A stretch of 64,000 nt of DNA, from contig NZ_LT838272.1 in NCBI RefSeq assembly GCF_900176005.1, positions 62,001 through 126,000 of the forward strand. Direction: 5' to 3'. The notes beneath the pieces were generated by a model. It did no database searches. It was not told the DNA's origin and saw only the letters and a program-made list of their open reading frames with translations. A program made the position numbers and the translations under genes. Numbering within the stretch: position 1 is the first letter of the stretch; every line of letters begins with the position of its first letter. Below are positions 19,694-27,873 of this stretch, piece after piece. The stretch comes from Thermanaeromonas toyohensis ToBE. Lineage in GTDB: Bacteria; Bacillota; DSM-521; Neomoorellales; Neomoorellaceae.

Positions 19694-21127
19694 ATGGGCT
19701 ATAGAATACCTCAGCTTGAAGGTATAGACTGGCAGGCAGATATCCATCTATTTACCTGCAATGGGCTCCACCTTCTTTTGGATGTTAATAGTGGAGCCCT
19801 GCACATTTTGGATGATGTAGCTAAAGAGGTTTTAGGGGAGCTTAAGGAAGTAGCTGCTGGTAGCGAGGGTATCCCTTCGCTACCCCAGGCAACTAAAATA
19901 TTTGGACCTCGCCCGGTTAGCGAGGTATTGGAGGAGCTAGCCCGTTGTCAGGAAGAGGGTACCCTTTTTACCCAGGATAGAGTGGCGGGCTGGTATCATC
20001 CCCCTGAACCCCTTCTCCAGGGATTATGCCTCCATGTATCCCATGATTGTAATATGCGCTGCCGGTATTGCTTTGCTGGAGGAGGATCCTTTGGGGGGAA
20101 GCGTAACTTAATGCCACTAAGCATTGGTAAGGCGGCCATAGATTTTCTCTTAACTGCTTCGGGACCGCGCAAGCGGGTGGAAGTGGATTTTTTCGGGGGC
20201 GAACCCCTTTTAAATTTCCCGGTGGTAAGGGAACTAGTGTTTTATGGCCGTTCTAGAGCCCATGCATTAGGCAAAGAGATACGGTTTACCCTTACCACCA
20301 ACGGCTTGGCCTTGGATAAAGAGATGGGTGACTTTTTAAACCGCGAGGGGATAAGTGTAATTTTAAGCCTCGACGGCCGGCCGGAAACCAATGATCGGTA
20401 TCGTCGAACATACCGTGGTGGGGGTACCTATCATATTGTCCTTCCCAGGATAAAGGATTTCCTAAAAAGTCGGGGTTACAGAGATTATTGGATAAGGGGT
20501 ACCTATACCCGGGATAACCTAGATTTCACCAACGATGTGGCCTATCTGGTAGCCCTCGGCTTTCAATTTATTTCCCTGGAACCAGTGGTGGCCTCCCCTG
20601 GGGTGCCCTATAGCTTGCGGACGGAAGATGTGAGCGCTATCAAGAAGGAATACCAAAGGCTAGCTTCTTTCTACTTCGAGGCCCGTTCTAGGGGCCATCC
20701 CTTTGAATTTTTCCATTTTAATCTAGACCTTAATGGAGGTCCTTGCTTAACGAAAAGGTTACATGGCTGCGGTGCTGGAGTTTCCTATTTAGCTGTTAGT
20801 CCGGAAGGGGATCTTTACCCTTGCCACCAGTTGGTAGGCCAGGAACATTTTCGTCTGGGTCATGTAGAAACAGGTATTCAAAGGGAAGAACTTCAGGAAG
20901 AATTCCGCCAAGCCCATGTATATAATAAACCCCGTTGCCTTCGCTGTTGGGCCCGCTTTTATTGTAGTGGTGGCTGCCATGCTGCTGCAATAGCTGCTAA
21001 TAACTCTTTAAGGGAACCCGATCCTGTGGCCTGTGCTATCCAGCAAGCCCGTCTGGAAGCAGCCCTTTATGTTTTGGCGAGAACCAGGATAAATTTTCCC
21101 TTACAAGCAGGATCTAGCCAGCATTAA
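19694..21127 (+). CDS. scfB: SCIFF maturase, radical SAM/SPASM thioether synthase
   Basis: A 477-residue radical SAM enzyme that should install a Cys-to-Thr thioether in the upstream peptide. An N-terminal peptide-binding region carries the family signature LDVNSGALHILD (residues 29-40). The SAM-cluster cysteines are C119, C123 and C126 in HDCNMRCRYCFAGG, and FFGGEPLL follows at about 166. The C-terminal SPASM domain has CGAGVSYLAVSPEGDLYPCH and CLRCWARFYCSGGCHAAA, with further cysteines to the end. ATG 19694 is 50 bases after scfA; the SD is weak, suggesting coupling or low expression relative to the peptide. Confidence 0.95.
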   Translation: MGYRIPQLEGIDWQADIHLFTCNGLHLLLDVNSGALHILDDVAKEVLGELKEVAAGSEGIPSLPQATKIFGPRPVSEVLEELARCQEEGTLFTQDRVAGWYHPPEPLLQGLCLHVSHDCNMRCRYCFAGGGSFGGKRNLMPLSIGKAAIDFLLTASGPRKRVEVDFFGGEPLLNFPVVRELVFYGRSRAHALGKEIRFTLTTNGLALDKEMGDFLNREGISVILSLDGRPETNDRYRRTYRGGGTYHIVLPRIKDFLKSRGYRDYWIRGTYTRDNLDFTNDVAYLVALGFQFISLEPVVASPGVPYSLRTEDVSAIKKEYQRLASFYFEARSRGHPFEFFHFNLDLNGGPCLTKRLHGCGAGVSYLAVSPEGDLYPCHQLVGQEHFRLGHVETGIQREELQEEFRQAHVYNKPRCLRCWARFYCSGGCHAAAIAANNSLREPDPVACAIQQARLEAALYVLARTRINFPLQAGSSQH

Positions 21128-21246
21128 GTCGAATAATTTAATTTTGGGAACGGTTTTTGTTAGCTCAATAAAAGTAAAGGAGCTTCTCATGCCGTAAATT
21201 ACGGCACCACGAAGGATGAAAATGGTATCTTCGAAGGAGGTGTGGC

Positions 21247-22734
21247 ATGCCACCGCACGGCCTAAGAAGGGACGGGCTTCAGGTATTGTATAGGGGGTTT
21301 TTAGCCTGGTGGCAAGGACTACCCAGGACGGCTGGTTATTTTATCCATGGTTTCCTCCCTAAACTAAGGGGGGTAGGAGCCTGGTGGCGGCAACCGCAAG
21401 GGCGGTTTATATTTTTTAAAGGTGTGTTAGTTATTACTAGTATACTATTAACCTTAGGAGTCTGGCGTTACTTTACGGCTCCGAATGCTTGGGCGGTTAT
21501 CCTGGCCGGGGAAAGGATAGGCATAGTCGCTAGCCAAGAGGAAGCTGGGAAAGCCCTAGAAAAGGTTAAGGAGGCCCTTGAATCTGCTGGCTACCAAGGG
21601 GTTGAGCTCGCGTCTCAAGTAGAATATGTTCCTGTGCGGGTGGGTCGGGAGAGAATAAATACTGAAACAGAATTAGAAGAGATTTTAGCTCAAAAAGTTG
21701 CCTTTCGCGTTTTAGCTACTGAAATAAGGATTAATGATATGCCCATAGCCCTGGTAAAGGATAACGAAACAGCGCAGAAGGTCTTAGAAGAGCTCAAAAA
21801 GGCTTATACTCCTGGGGAAGGTCAGGTAGAAGAGATTAAGTTTAAGGAACATGTTACCCTAGTCCAGCGATTAGCCTTCCCAGAGGAAGTGTTGCCCTTC
21901 AAACAAGCCGTGGCTAAGCTTTTAGGAGGAGCAGAAACAAGGGAGTACACAGTGCAAGAAGGGGACTCCTTATGGAGTATTGCCCAGAAATACGGTTTAA
22001 CAGTTGAGCAGCTAAGGTCGGATAATCCCCAGGTCCAAGGCGAACGCCTGGATATCGGCCAGGTACTTAAGGTACGTACTGCGAGCCCTTTGGTCCATGT
22101 AGTAGCCATCTACCGCCAAGAGGTGGTAGAAAATATACCCTATGGGACAGAAACCCGCTCCAATCCTGAGCTGTGGCGGGGGGAGGAAAGGGTAAAACAG
22201 GAAGGAGAGGAAGGACAAAAGAAAGTTACTTACCGGTTGGTGGCTGAAAACGGCCAAGTTATACAGAAAGAAACAATAAGCAGTGAAGTAATAAAAGAAC
22301 CTGTGCCCCGCGTTGTAGAAAGGGGTACTCGAGTACGGGTTGCCCTAGCCTCCCGTGGGGGAGGTTCTGGACGGTTAGCGTGGCCTATCTATGGATACAT
22401 CACCTCAGGCTTCGGGTATCGCGGGCGAGAATTTCATACTGGAATAGATATAGGAGCCTCCTATGGTTCTCCAGTGGGAGCGGCAGAAGCAGGTAGGGTA
22501 ATTTATGTAGGTTATGATGGCGGTTACGGGCGTACAGTACTGATAGATCACGGTGGAGGTTTAGTTACCCGGTATTCCCATCTTTCAGGTTATAATGTAG
22601 AAGTAGGCCAGGAGGTTTCCCGCGGAGAAGTTATTGGCTATGTGGGAGCCTCGGGAAGGGCTACAGGGCCTCACCTCCACTTTGAGGTTATAATAAACGG
22701 TGAACCCCGAAACCCGCTTAACTACTTACGTTAG
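21247..22734 (+). CDS. LysM/G5/M23 peptidoglycan endopeptidase
   Basis: A 495-residue cell-wall hydrolase. There is a basic N-terminus and a single membrane anchor (about residues 55-75, FKGVLVITSILLTLGVW). A LysM module follows near 235-280 (EYTVQEGDSLWSIAQKYGL), then a G5-like domain (RQEVVENIPYGTETRSNPEL to about 375) and a C-terminal M23 peptidase. Zinc residues are in FHTGIDIG and HLHFEV. It probably acts on septal or spore-coat peptidoglycan outside the membrane. ATG 21247 follows AAGGAGG. The 119-bp leader contains possible competing hairpins. Confidence 0.92.
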   Translation: MPPHGLRRDGLQVLYRGFLAWWQGLPRTAGYFIHGFLPKLRGVGAWWRQPQGRFIFFKGVLVITSILLTLGVWRYFTAPNAWAVILAGERIGIVASQEEAGKALEKVKEALESAGYQGVELASQVEYVPVRVGRERINTETELEEILAQKVAFRVLATEIRINDMPIALVKDNETAQKVLEELKKAYTPGEGQVEEIKFKEHVTLVQRLAFPEEVLPFKQAVAKLLGGAETREYTVQEGDSLWSIAQKYGLTVEQLRSDNPQVQGERLDIGQVLKVRTASPLVHVVAIYRQEVVENIPYGTETRSNPELWRGEERVKQEGEEGQKKVTYRLVAENGQVIQKETISSEVIKEPVPRVVERGTRVRVALASRGGGSGRLAWPIYGYITSGFGYRGREFHTGIDIGASYGSPVGAAEAGRVIYVGYDGGYGRTVLIDHGGGLVTRYSHLSGYNVEVGQEVSRGEVIGYVGASGRATGPHLHFEVIINGEPRNPLNYLR

Positions 22735-22796
22735 CGTACTAGCTCGTCTTCTAAATCCTTAAGGGTTTTCCTGCCCAAATGTACTGGCAACTACGG

Positions 22797-22822
22797 ACCC
22801 GGTCTTACAAGACCGGGTTTTC
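22797..22822 (+). terminator. intrinsic terminator after the M23 peptidase gene
   Basis: ACCCGGTCTT-AC-AAGACCGGGT forms a perfect ten-pair stem with a two-base loop, followed by TTTTC. Confidence 0.92.
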
Positions 22823-22872
22823 GATTATGCCTCCTTATACTCCCCAACCTTCTGTGCTTTTCCTTAATCTCC

Positions 22873-22901
22873 TTGTGCTTTCTCAAACTATAGCGTATAA
22901 T
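22873..22901 (+). promoter_or_regulatory. sigma-A promoter of trxB
   Basis: TTGTGC (22873) and TATAAT (22896) are 17 bases apart. The predicted transcript has an unusually long leader of about 140 bases before trxB; no known riboswitch was recognised in it. Confidence 0.6.
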
Positions 22902-23047
22902 TGATCCAGTTCAACTAATGGATAGCATAAACAGTGCATGAAAGCAAGAAAGATGGGTAGAAGGCGGGAATCTCCCTGGCAATCAAGGTCAGCTACATAT
23001 GTAAAAAATAGGCCAAGAAATATTGCCTTCAAAGGAGGAAGATTATC

Positions 23048-23971
23048 ATGAGCTATGACCTCATAATTATTGGGGGTGGTCCGGCTGGCCTCACCGCTGG
23101 TTTATACGGCGCAAGAGGCGGCCTTAATACCCTTATAATAGAGAGGGGAGCACCAGGAGGGCAGGCCGGGCAGACGGATAGGATAGAAAATTACCCTGGT
23201 TTTCCAGAAGGTATCAGCGGGCTGGACCTGGCGTTTAAATTTGCTGAACAAGCAGAGCGACATGGAGCCCGTCTGGAGATGGGAACAGTAGAAAAGGTAG
23301 ACTTTACAGGAGAACTAAAACGGGTTTGGACAGGTGAAACAGAATATACTGGTCGCGCTGTTATCATAGCCACGGGGTCTAGCCCCCGGCCTTTGCAGGT
23401 ACCGGGTGAAGAAACCTTACGGGGACGGGGGGTATCCTATTGTGCTACTTGTGATGGAGCCTTTTTCCGGGGTAAAAAGGTAGCTGTGGTAGGAGGTGGA
23501 GATTCCGCTGTAGAAGAAGCCCTCTTCCTTACTCGTTTTGCCGATCAGGTCACCATTATCCACCGACGGGATAAGCTACGGGCTATACAGGTACTGCAAA
23601 AGAGGGCCCAAGAGAATCCTAAGATAAACTTCTATTGGAATACAGTAGTAGAAGCCATCCTAGGGGAGAATAAAGTAGAAGCCTTGCGGCTTAAAGATGT
23701 GGTTTCGGGGGCTGTACGAGAAGAACCCTTTGATGGCATTTTTATCTTTATAGGCTTAAAACCCAATACCGAGTTTTTGGGAGATGCGGTAACCTTAGAC
23801 GAGAACGGATACATCGTTACCCGGGAGGATTTGGCCACTTCGGCTCCAGGAGTTTTTGCCGCCGGGGATGTCCGGGCCAAGGCTTTCCGGCAAGTAGCTA
23901 CGGCTGTTGGCGACGGGGCGGCTGCCGCCATGGCCGCCCAAAAGTACCTAGCCGAGATGTTCCTGAAATAA
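23048..23971 (+). CDS. trxB: thioredoxin reductase
   Basis: TrxB (307 aa) is a flavoenzyme that passes electrons from NAD(P)H to thioredoxin. The FAD site [12 protein letters not shown] is at the N-terminus, the redox CATC is near residue 132, and the nucleotide site [12 protein letters not shown] follows. The C-terminal FAD segment is [24 protein letters not shown] 23048 follows AAAGGAGG. No thioredoxin gene is adjacent. The nucleotide-binding loop continues HRRDKLRA, which fits NADPH. Confidence 0.93.
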   Translation: MSYDLIIIGGGPAGLTAGLYGARGGLNTLIIERGAPGGQAGQTDRIENYPGFPEGISGLDLAFKFAEQAERHGARLEMGTVEKVDFTGELKRVWTGETEYTGRAVIIATGSSPRPLQVPGEETLRGRGVSYCATCDGAFFRGKKVAVVGGGDSAVEEALFLTRFADQVTIIHRRDKLRAIQVLQKRAQENPKINFYWNTVVEAILGENKVEALRLKDVVSGAVREEPFDGIFIFIGLKPNTEFLGDAVTLDENGYIVTREDLATSAPGVFAAGDVRAKAFRQVATAVGDGAAAAMAAQKYLAEMFLK

Positions 23972-24044
23972 AAGCTTTCATACTTCCAAGCCCCGGCTAG
24001 GCTTTCGTCAGTGAAAACTGGGGATAACCCAGGGAACCCGTCCC

Positions 24045-24073
24045 TTGACTTTGAAGTGGGGGGCGAGTATAAT
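24045..24073 (+). promoter_or_regulatory. sigma-A promoter of copZ
   Basis: TTGACT (24045) and TATAAT (24068) with a 17-base spacer, a near-consensus promoter. The start point would be about 24080, immediately before the palindromic operator. Confidence 0.8.
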
Positions 24074-24082
24074 TTCTTTAGG

Positions 24083-24101
24083 TATACCCCTGGAGGGTAT
24101 A
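24083..24101 (+). promoter_or_regulatory. CsoR-like operator overlapping the copZ transcription start
   Basis: TATACCC-CTGGA-GGGTATA is an inverted repeat of seven bases per arm around the expected start site. It resembles the TACCC...GGGTA sites of copper-responsive CsoR repressors. No csoR gene lies in the window. A near-identical site occurs at 25450. Confidence 0.6.
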
Positions 24102-24137
24102 TAAACGGTATGCCGAAGGAGCGAAAGGGGGAAACTT

Positions 24138-24389
24138 ATGGGCTGCTGTAGTTCGGCCATCCGTTCGGTCATCCGGCAGATAACGTTGAAGATAGAAGGG
24201 ATGACCTGTGAGCACTGTAAAAGAAGTGTGGAGGCGGCCCTACAGAAGTTAGGAGGAGTAAAAGAGGTCGCGGTGGATCTGGCGGCTGGCGAAGCAGCGG
24301 TGACTTATAATCCGGGCCAGGTTACTGTCGAAGAACTAAAGAAAGCAGTGAGGCAAGCTGGGTATGATGTTATAGGTATTGTACCTTAA
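24138..24389 (+). CDS. copZ: heavy-metal-associated (CopZ-type) chaperone
   Basis: An 83-residue HMA-domain protein with the metal-binding GMTCEHCKRSVEAAL motif and the usual beta-alpha-beta-beta-alpha-beta length. It most likely binds Cu(I) and passes it to an efflux ATPase encoded elsewhere. The N-terminus has an extra segment MGCCSSAIRSVIR with two more cysteines, unusual for CopZ. It has its own promoter, operator and terminator, so it is a single-gene unit. Confidence 0.88.
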   Translation: MGCCSSAIRSVIRQITLKIEGMTCEHCKRSVEAALQKLGGVKEVAVDLAAGEAAVTYNPGQVTVEELKKAVRQAGYDVIGIVP

Positions 24390-24407
24390 TAAAAAAGTAT
24401 TTTATCG

Positions 24408-24438
24408 GCCTGGGTAGCCTAAGAAGCCCAGGCTTTTT
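24408..24438 (+). terminator. intrinsic terminator after copZ
   Basis: GCCTGGG ... CCCAGGC (seven pairs plus a wobble) followed by TTTTT at 24434-24438. Confidence 0.9.
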
Positions 24439-24443
24439 CTTTT

Positions 24444-24499
24444 TATTTACAGTAAAGGAATTTTATTGGCTTACTTTTTCCTTCTATTTACAGTGAAGG
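24444..24499 (+). repeat. pair of TATTTACAGTRAAGG repeats
   Basis: TATTTACAGTAAAGG at 24444 and TATTTACAGTGAAGG at 24485, 41 bases apart. The first contains TTTAC-A-GTAAA, a small dyad. They lie between the copZ terminator and a membrane peptidase gene and could be a regulator site. Confidence 0.55.
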
Positions 24500-24560
24500 G
24501 CCTGGCCGGGCTATAGTATAATCGGGGAGGAACCTGGAGGAAGAGTTGGGGTGAGGAGAG

Positions 24561-25406
24561 TTGGTTTACCTCGAGCGGATAGCTGTGGGTACTATCTGCG
24601 TGGCCGTATTAATACTTGCTACCTGGGGCTTCCCGCGGCTTTATGGCGCTTTACCTATTTTAACTTACAAACCATTAAATACTTTAGCTCGTTACTATAC
24701 CGAGTGGCAGACGCGTGGGTGGCTGGTCAGTGAAAGCCAGCATTTTCGGGCTAAATACCTAGCACCGGACGTTGGTATAGTGGATTTAGTTTTGGATGCT
24801 GCGGAGGAACAATATTATCCTACTACCACCCTTTTAGGTTTTCAGGATTCTGGGAAAACTTTAATATTAATCTATCCAGATCGGCAGAGCCTAGCTCAGC
24901 CCTTTGGGTGGGCGAACAACGAGGAAGCTATGGGAGTATACTGGGCAGGGGTTATTCGGATTGTGTCCCCCCGGGATTGGGTACAACCGGCAGAGGAATT
25001 CGAGATAGCCTTTAAGACTCAGGGGCCGGTAGTCCACGAATTAGCCCATCTCTTAGTGGATAGGCTGGCCAAAGGGAATTATCCCCGCTGGCTGACAGAG
25101 GGTATTGCCCAACAAGTAGAAAAGCAAATTACAGGGTATGAGCTTCCCGGCCCGGAACCGGAGGAGATCCTGGCATGGTATTCCTTAGAAGAGATGGACA
25201 AAAGCTTTGACCGTCTTCCTGATCAAACCCTAGCTTATCGCCAATCCATGATTATGGTAGGCCGGTTACTGGAGAAGATCGGCTGGGAGGGGATAAGGGA
25301 GATTCTTAAGCTTCTTGGATCTGGGCGTTCCCTGGAGGAAGCCCTTTACTTAGTGGCTGGGATGCGGGTTGAGGAATTATTGCCCTCCTTCACACTTTCT
25401 CCATAA
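24561..25406 (+). CDS. membrane-anchored zinc metallopeptidase, MA-family type
   Basis: A 281-residue protein beginning at TTG 24561 with one N-terminal membrane segment (residues about 6-25, IAVGTICVAVLILATWGF). The extracytoplasmic part contains the zinc motif VVHELAHLLVD and a downstream glutamate in WLTEGIAQQVE, the HExxH...E arrangement of gluzincin 'peptidase MA-like' proteins. The substrate is unknown. A TATAAT-like element at 24515 lies just upstream, but no matching -35 was found. Confidence 0.8.
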   Translation: MVYLERIAVGTICVAVLILATWGFPRLYGALPILTYKPLNTLARYYTEWQTRGWLVSESQHFRAKYLAPDVGIVDLVLDAAEEQYYPTTTLLGFQDSGKTLILIYPDRQSLAQPFGWANNEEAMGVYWAGVIRIVSPRDWVQPAEEFEIAFKTQGPVVHELAHLLVDRLAKGNYPRWLTEGIAQQVEKQITGYELPGPEPEEILAWYSLEEMDKSFDRLPDQTLAYRQSMIMVGRLLEKIGWEGIREILKLLGSGRSLEEALYLVAGMRVEELLPSFTLSP

Positions 25407-25449
25407 ATCCTTCACCCCTTTTTCATACGCATTTGCTATTATATAACCA

Positions 25450-25468
25450 GATACCCCTGTGGGGTACA
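25450..25468 (+). promoter_or_regulatory. second CsoR-like operator
   Basis: GATACCCCTGTGGGGTACA contains the perfect dyad TACCCC-TGT-GGGGTA (25452-25466). It matches the copZ operator at 15 of 19 positions. A possible -10 (TATAAC at 25442) ends three bases before it; the -35 is poor. It heads the small transcript that carries the micro-gene at 25557. Confidence 0.5.
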
Positions 25469-25472
25469 CGGA

Positions 25473-25511
25473 GGTTACGGGAGGCGAGCCCTAGAGGCCT
25501 TTCCCGTAACC
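25473..25511 (+). ncRNA. structured leader hairpin of the micro-gene transcript
   Basis: GGTTACGGGA (25473-25482) pairs perfectly with TCCCGTAACC (25502-25511) around a 19-base loop. There is no T-run after it, so it is not a terminator. It matched no riboswitch class that I know. Confidence 0.5.
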
Positions 25512-25556
25512 ACGGGTAAAATGAAAAAAGAATAGAGTGGGGAAGGGGTGAGGGCG

Positions 25557-25619
25557 GTGCTAAGGAAGAAGTACATGCTAAGGCCAGTGGCCCATTGTGA
25601 GGGCGGTCACTGTAATTAG
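25557..25619 (+). CDS. putative Cys/His micro-protein (20 aa)
   Basis: GTG 25557 is eight bases after GGGGAAGGGG (25539-25548) and opens a 20-codon frame ending ...RPVAHCEGGHCN; GTG 25548 would add three residues. The C-terminal HCEGGHC offers two His and two Cys for a metal ion. The stop codon adjoins a strong terminator hairpin, and a CsoR-like operator lies upstream, so the unit has the architecture of a complete small gene. It could instead be a leader peptide or a chance frame within a small RNA. Confidence 0.4.
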   Translation: MLRKKYMLRPVAHCEGGHCN

Positions 25620-25669
25620 CCCCGCCAGGTTACGAGTGTGTAACACGTAACGTGGTGGGGCCTGGTTTT
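25619..25669 (+). terminator. long terminator hairpin after the micro-gene
   Basis: GCCCCGCCA pairs with TGGTGGGGC (25619-25627 with 25653-25661). An inner GTTACG/CGTAAC stem sits above one mismatch, and TTTT follows at 25666-25669. Confidence 0.8.
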
Positions 25670-25709
25670 AGTTTCCTTATACAGGGTAAACTTTAGCCTT
25701 TCTGTGTTA

Positions 25710-25740
25710 GCCTCCCTGTGGGAGAAAGGGAGGCCTTTTT
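25710..25740 (+). terminator. second intrinsic terminator upstream of htrA
   Basis: GCCTCCCT ... AGGGAGGC forms eight pairs, followed by CTTTTT. Two terminators in a row strongly insulate htrA from the upstream transcript. The 25741-25824 spacer before htrA shows only its SD. Confidence 0.88.
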
Positions 25741-25824
25741 ATTTTAGATGGGCTTTCTTATCAGGGGTAAGGATAAATAAGAGCCCTTCCGGCAATCCTT
25801 AAGGAAGAGAGGAGGGATTATATA

Positions 25825-26970
25825 ATGGGTACTATTTTCGAACAAGGCCGGAAGGGGAAGTATGCAGAAATACGGCGATGGCTAGCCCTATCCTTACTTC
25901 TATTTTTTAGCGCTTTAGGTGGAGGCCTCCTAGGGGTTTTAGTAGGCCCTCGCTTGTATGCTAAACCCTTACCCCCTAGTGTAACCCCACCTCCCTTACC
26001 TCTAGCCCAACCCCCGCACTTGGCTGGCGAGCCCTCGCCAGTAGTGGCTGTAGCTAAGCAGGTGGGACCAGCAGTGGTCGGTATCACTGCTCTGGTAGGC
26101 CATGATTTCCTAGACCGGGGTTCTGTGAGACAGGGTTCGGGGATTATTTTCGATGGCTCTAACGGATACATCGTCACCAATAACCATGTTATCGCTGGTG
26201 CTGGCCGGATAACCGTGAGCCTAGACCGCGACCAAGTGTTGCCGGCTGAAGTAGTAGGCAGGGATGTGCGGAGCGACCTGGCTGTTTTGCGGGTCAAGGC
26301 CGGTGGTCTTCCTACTGCCCGGTTAGGAGATTCTTCTGGGCTACAAGTTGGAGAAACGGTAGTGGCTATAGGCAACCCGTTGGGTCGGGAGTTTGCTCGC
26401 TCTGTTACGGTAGGGGTTATAAGTGCCTTAAACCGGGAAATCACGGTTGGGAGCCAAGATGGAAGACAAATTACCCTCCGGGTTCTACAGACAGATGCGC
26501 CTATTAATCCGGGTAATAGCGGAGGAGCCTTGGTTAATATGCGAGGAGAAGTAATAGGTATTAACAGTGTAAAAATCGCTACCACCGGCGTAGAAGGGAT
26601 GGGGTTTGCTATACCCATTAATGATGCCCGGCCTATCCTTGAACAGCTTATCCACCAGGGCTACGTCAGCCGGCCGTTCCTGGGCGTGTATAACCTAAAA
26701 GAGATTACGCCTGAGATGGCTGGATGGTATAATATACCTGCAGGGTTATTTATAGGAGGGGTCCTTCCCCATAGCCCAGCCTCCAAGGCTGGTGTGCGAG
26801 TAGAGGATATTATTACCAAAATAGATGGCGAGCAAGTTCTAACCTACGGCGATCTAGAGCGCGCCCTAGGGAGAAAAAAACCTGGGGAAGAGGTAACCCT
26901 TACCCTATATCGCAGGCCCAAGGGAGAAATAACAGTAACCGTAACCTTAGGTGAGCTACCCCGGGATTAA
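25825..26970 (+). CDS. htrA: HtrA/DegP-like membrane-anchored serine protease
   Basis: A 381-residue trypsin-like protease with one N-terminal membrane anchor (WLALSLLLFFSALGGGLLG) and a C-terminal PDZ domain (GGVLPHSPASKAGVRVEDII). The catalytic triad is visible: His in TNNHVIAG (about 120), Asp in RSDLAVL (about 150) and Ser in NPGNSGGAL (about 230). It degrades misfolded envelope proteins. ATG 25825 follows GGAGGG. The next gene is rlmH, an order also seen in other Firmicutes. Confidence 0.94.
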   Translation: MGTIFEQGRKGKYAEIRRWLALSLLLFFSALGGGLLGVLVGPRLYAKPLPPSVTPPPLPLAQPPHLAGEPSPVVAVAKQVGPAVVGITALVGHDFLDRGSVRQGSGIIFDGSNGYIVTNNHVIAGAGRITVSLDRDQVLPAEVVGRDVRSDLAVLRVKAGGLPTARLGDSSGLQVGETVVAIGNPLGREFARSVTVGVISALNREITVGSQDGRQITLRVLQTDAPINPGNSGGALVNMRGEVIGINSVKIATTGVEGMGFAIPINDARPILEQLIHQGYVSRPFLGVYNLKEITPEMAGWYNIPAGLFIGGVLPHSPASKAGVRVEDIITKIDGEQVLTYGDLERALGRKKPGEEVTLTLYRRPKGEITVTVTLGELPRD

Positions 26971-27016
26971 CCCTTAAGGTTGACCCCCTAAAAATTGGTT
27001 AAAATGTATAGTAAAA

Positions 27017-27052
27017 AGATGTAAACGTATAGAAAGATGTAAACGTATAGAA
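27017..27052 (+). repeat. 18-bp tandem duplication between htrA and rlmH
   Basis: AGATGTAAACGTATAGAA occurs twice in succession with no mismatch (27017-27034 and 27035-27052). The spacer is AT-rich. Confidence 0.9.
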
Positions 27053-27133
27053 GGAATATAAAATATAAAGTAAAGTTTAAGCTTTAGGGGCGGAGAAAAT
27101 AAAAAATCTCTGCCAAATTTAAGGGGTAAAACG

Positions 27134-27613
27134 GTGGAAGTATATATTGTGGCCGTTGGTAAAATCCGGGAAAAGTTCATTATTGCCGGTATCGAGGAGT
27201 ATTCCCGACGCCTAAGGCCGTATTTAAAGTTAGAAATACGGGAGGGGACTGAGGAGAAGATACCCCGTCATCCCTCGCCTGGTCAGGTGGAGCGGATTTT
27301 AGCTATAGAGGGGCGTTCTCTCCTTAATCTTTTGCCCTCTACTGCCTATGTGGTAGCCCTAGATAGGGAGGGGCAGATGTTTTCCTCAGAAGAGCTAGCT
27401 AAGTGGCTGGGAGAGCTAGTCCTTCGAGGTTATAACCAGATAGCTTTCCTCATAGGTGGCACCTTAGGTTTAAGCCCCGAAGTTTTAGCCCGCGCCCACT
27501 TTAAATTATCTTTTTCTCGTTTTACTTTTCCCCATCAACTTATGCGTCTACTTCTCCTAGAACAACTATACAGGGCTTGTAAAATCCAGCGGGGCGAACC
27601 CTATCATTGGTAG
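27134..27613 (+). CDS. rlmH: 23S rRNA pseudouridine-1915 N3-methyltransferase
   Basis: RlmH (159 aa) is a SPOUT-class enzyme that methylates pseudouridine 1915 in helix 69 on the assembled 70S ribosome. The SAM-binding knot shows IAFLIGGTLGLSPEV and the C-terminal FPHQLMRLLLLEQLYRACKI then GEPYH(W). GTG 27134 gives the usual length. Confidence 0.95.
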   Translation: MEVYIVAVGKIREKFIIAGIEEYSRRLRPYLKLEIREGTEEKIPRHPSPGQVERILAIEGRSLLNLLPSTAYVVALDREGQMFSSEELAKWLGELVLRGYNQIAFLIGGTLGLSPEVLARAHFKLSFSRFTFPHQLMRLLLLEQLYRACKIQRGEPYHW

Positions 27614-27828
27614 CGGTTAATCTACCGCATTATAAAAGAAAGCCTATTACGTTCGGAGGATACTTACTTTGGAGGGGACTTAATTTAAACCTGTTTAAAA
27701 AGTGTCCTACAGGGCCAACTTTAGCTCTGCCTTGAAAATAACGTTTCTCCCCTCTAAAAAAGAACCTCTAATGGTAAAAGAGAAAACCGCGACACACAGG
27801 ACCCAAGGAAGGCTCTCCCATGGTTTCG

Positions 27829-27857
27829 TTGACAGTAGAAAAGTTATATGTTATACT
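27829..27857 (+). promoter_or_regulatory. promoter of the tRNA-Ser pair
   Basis: TTGACA (27829) and TATACT (27852) with a 17-base spacer, about 16 bases before the first tRNA. Confidence 0.85.
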
Positions 27858-27873
27858 GAACTTGCAATGGCGC

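Noticed and set aside
22902-23047. Regulatory RNA in the long trxB leader
   Set aside because: No T-box, riboswitch motif or stable hairpin with a T-run was recognised, only short stems.
24485-24520. TTTACA with a downstream TATAAT as the peptidase promoter
   Set aside because: The spacer would be 23 bases, too long for a sigma-A promoter.
25818-26618. 266-codon minus-strand frame
   Set aside because: It is antisense to htrA, with low-complexity composition and no start context.
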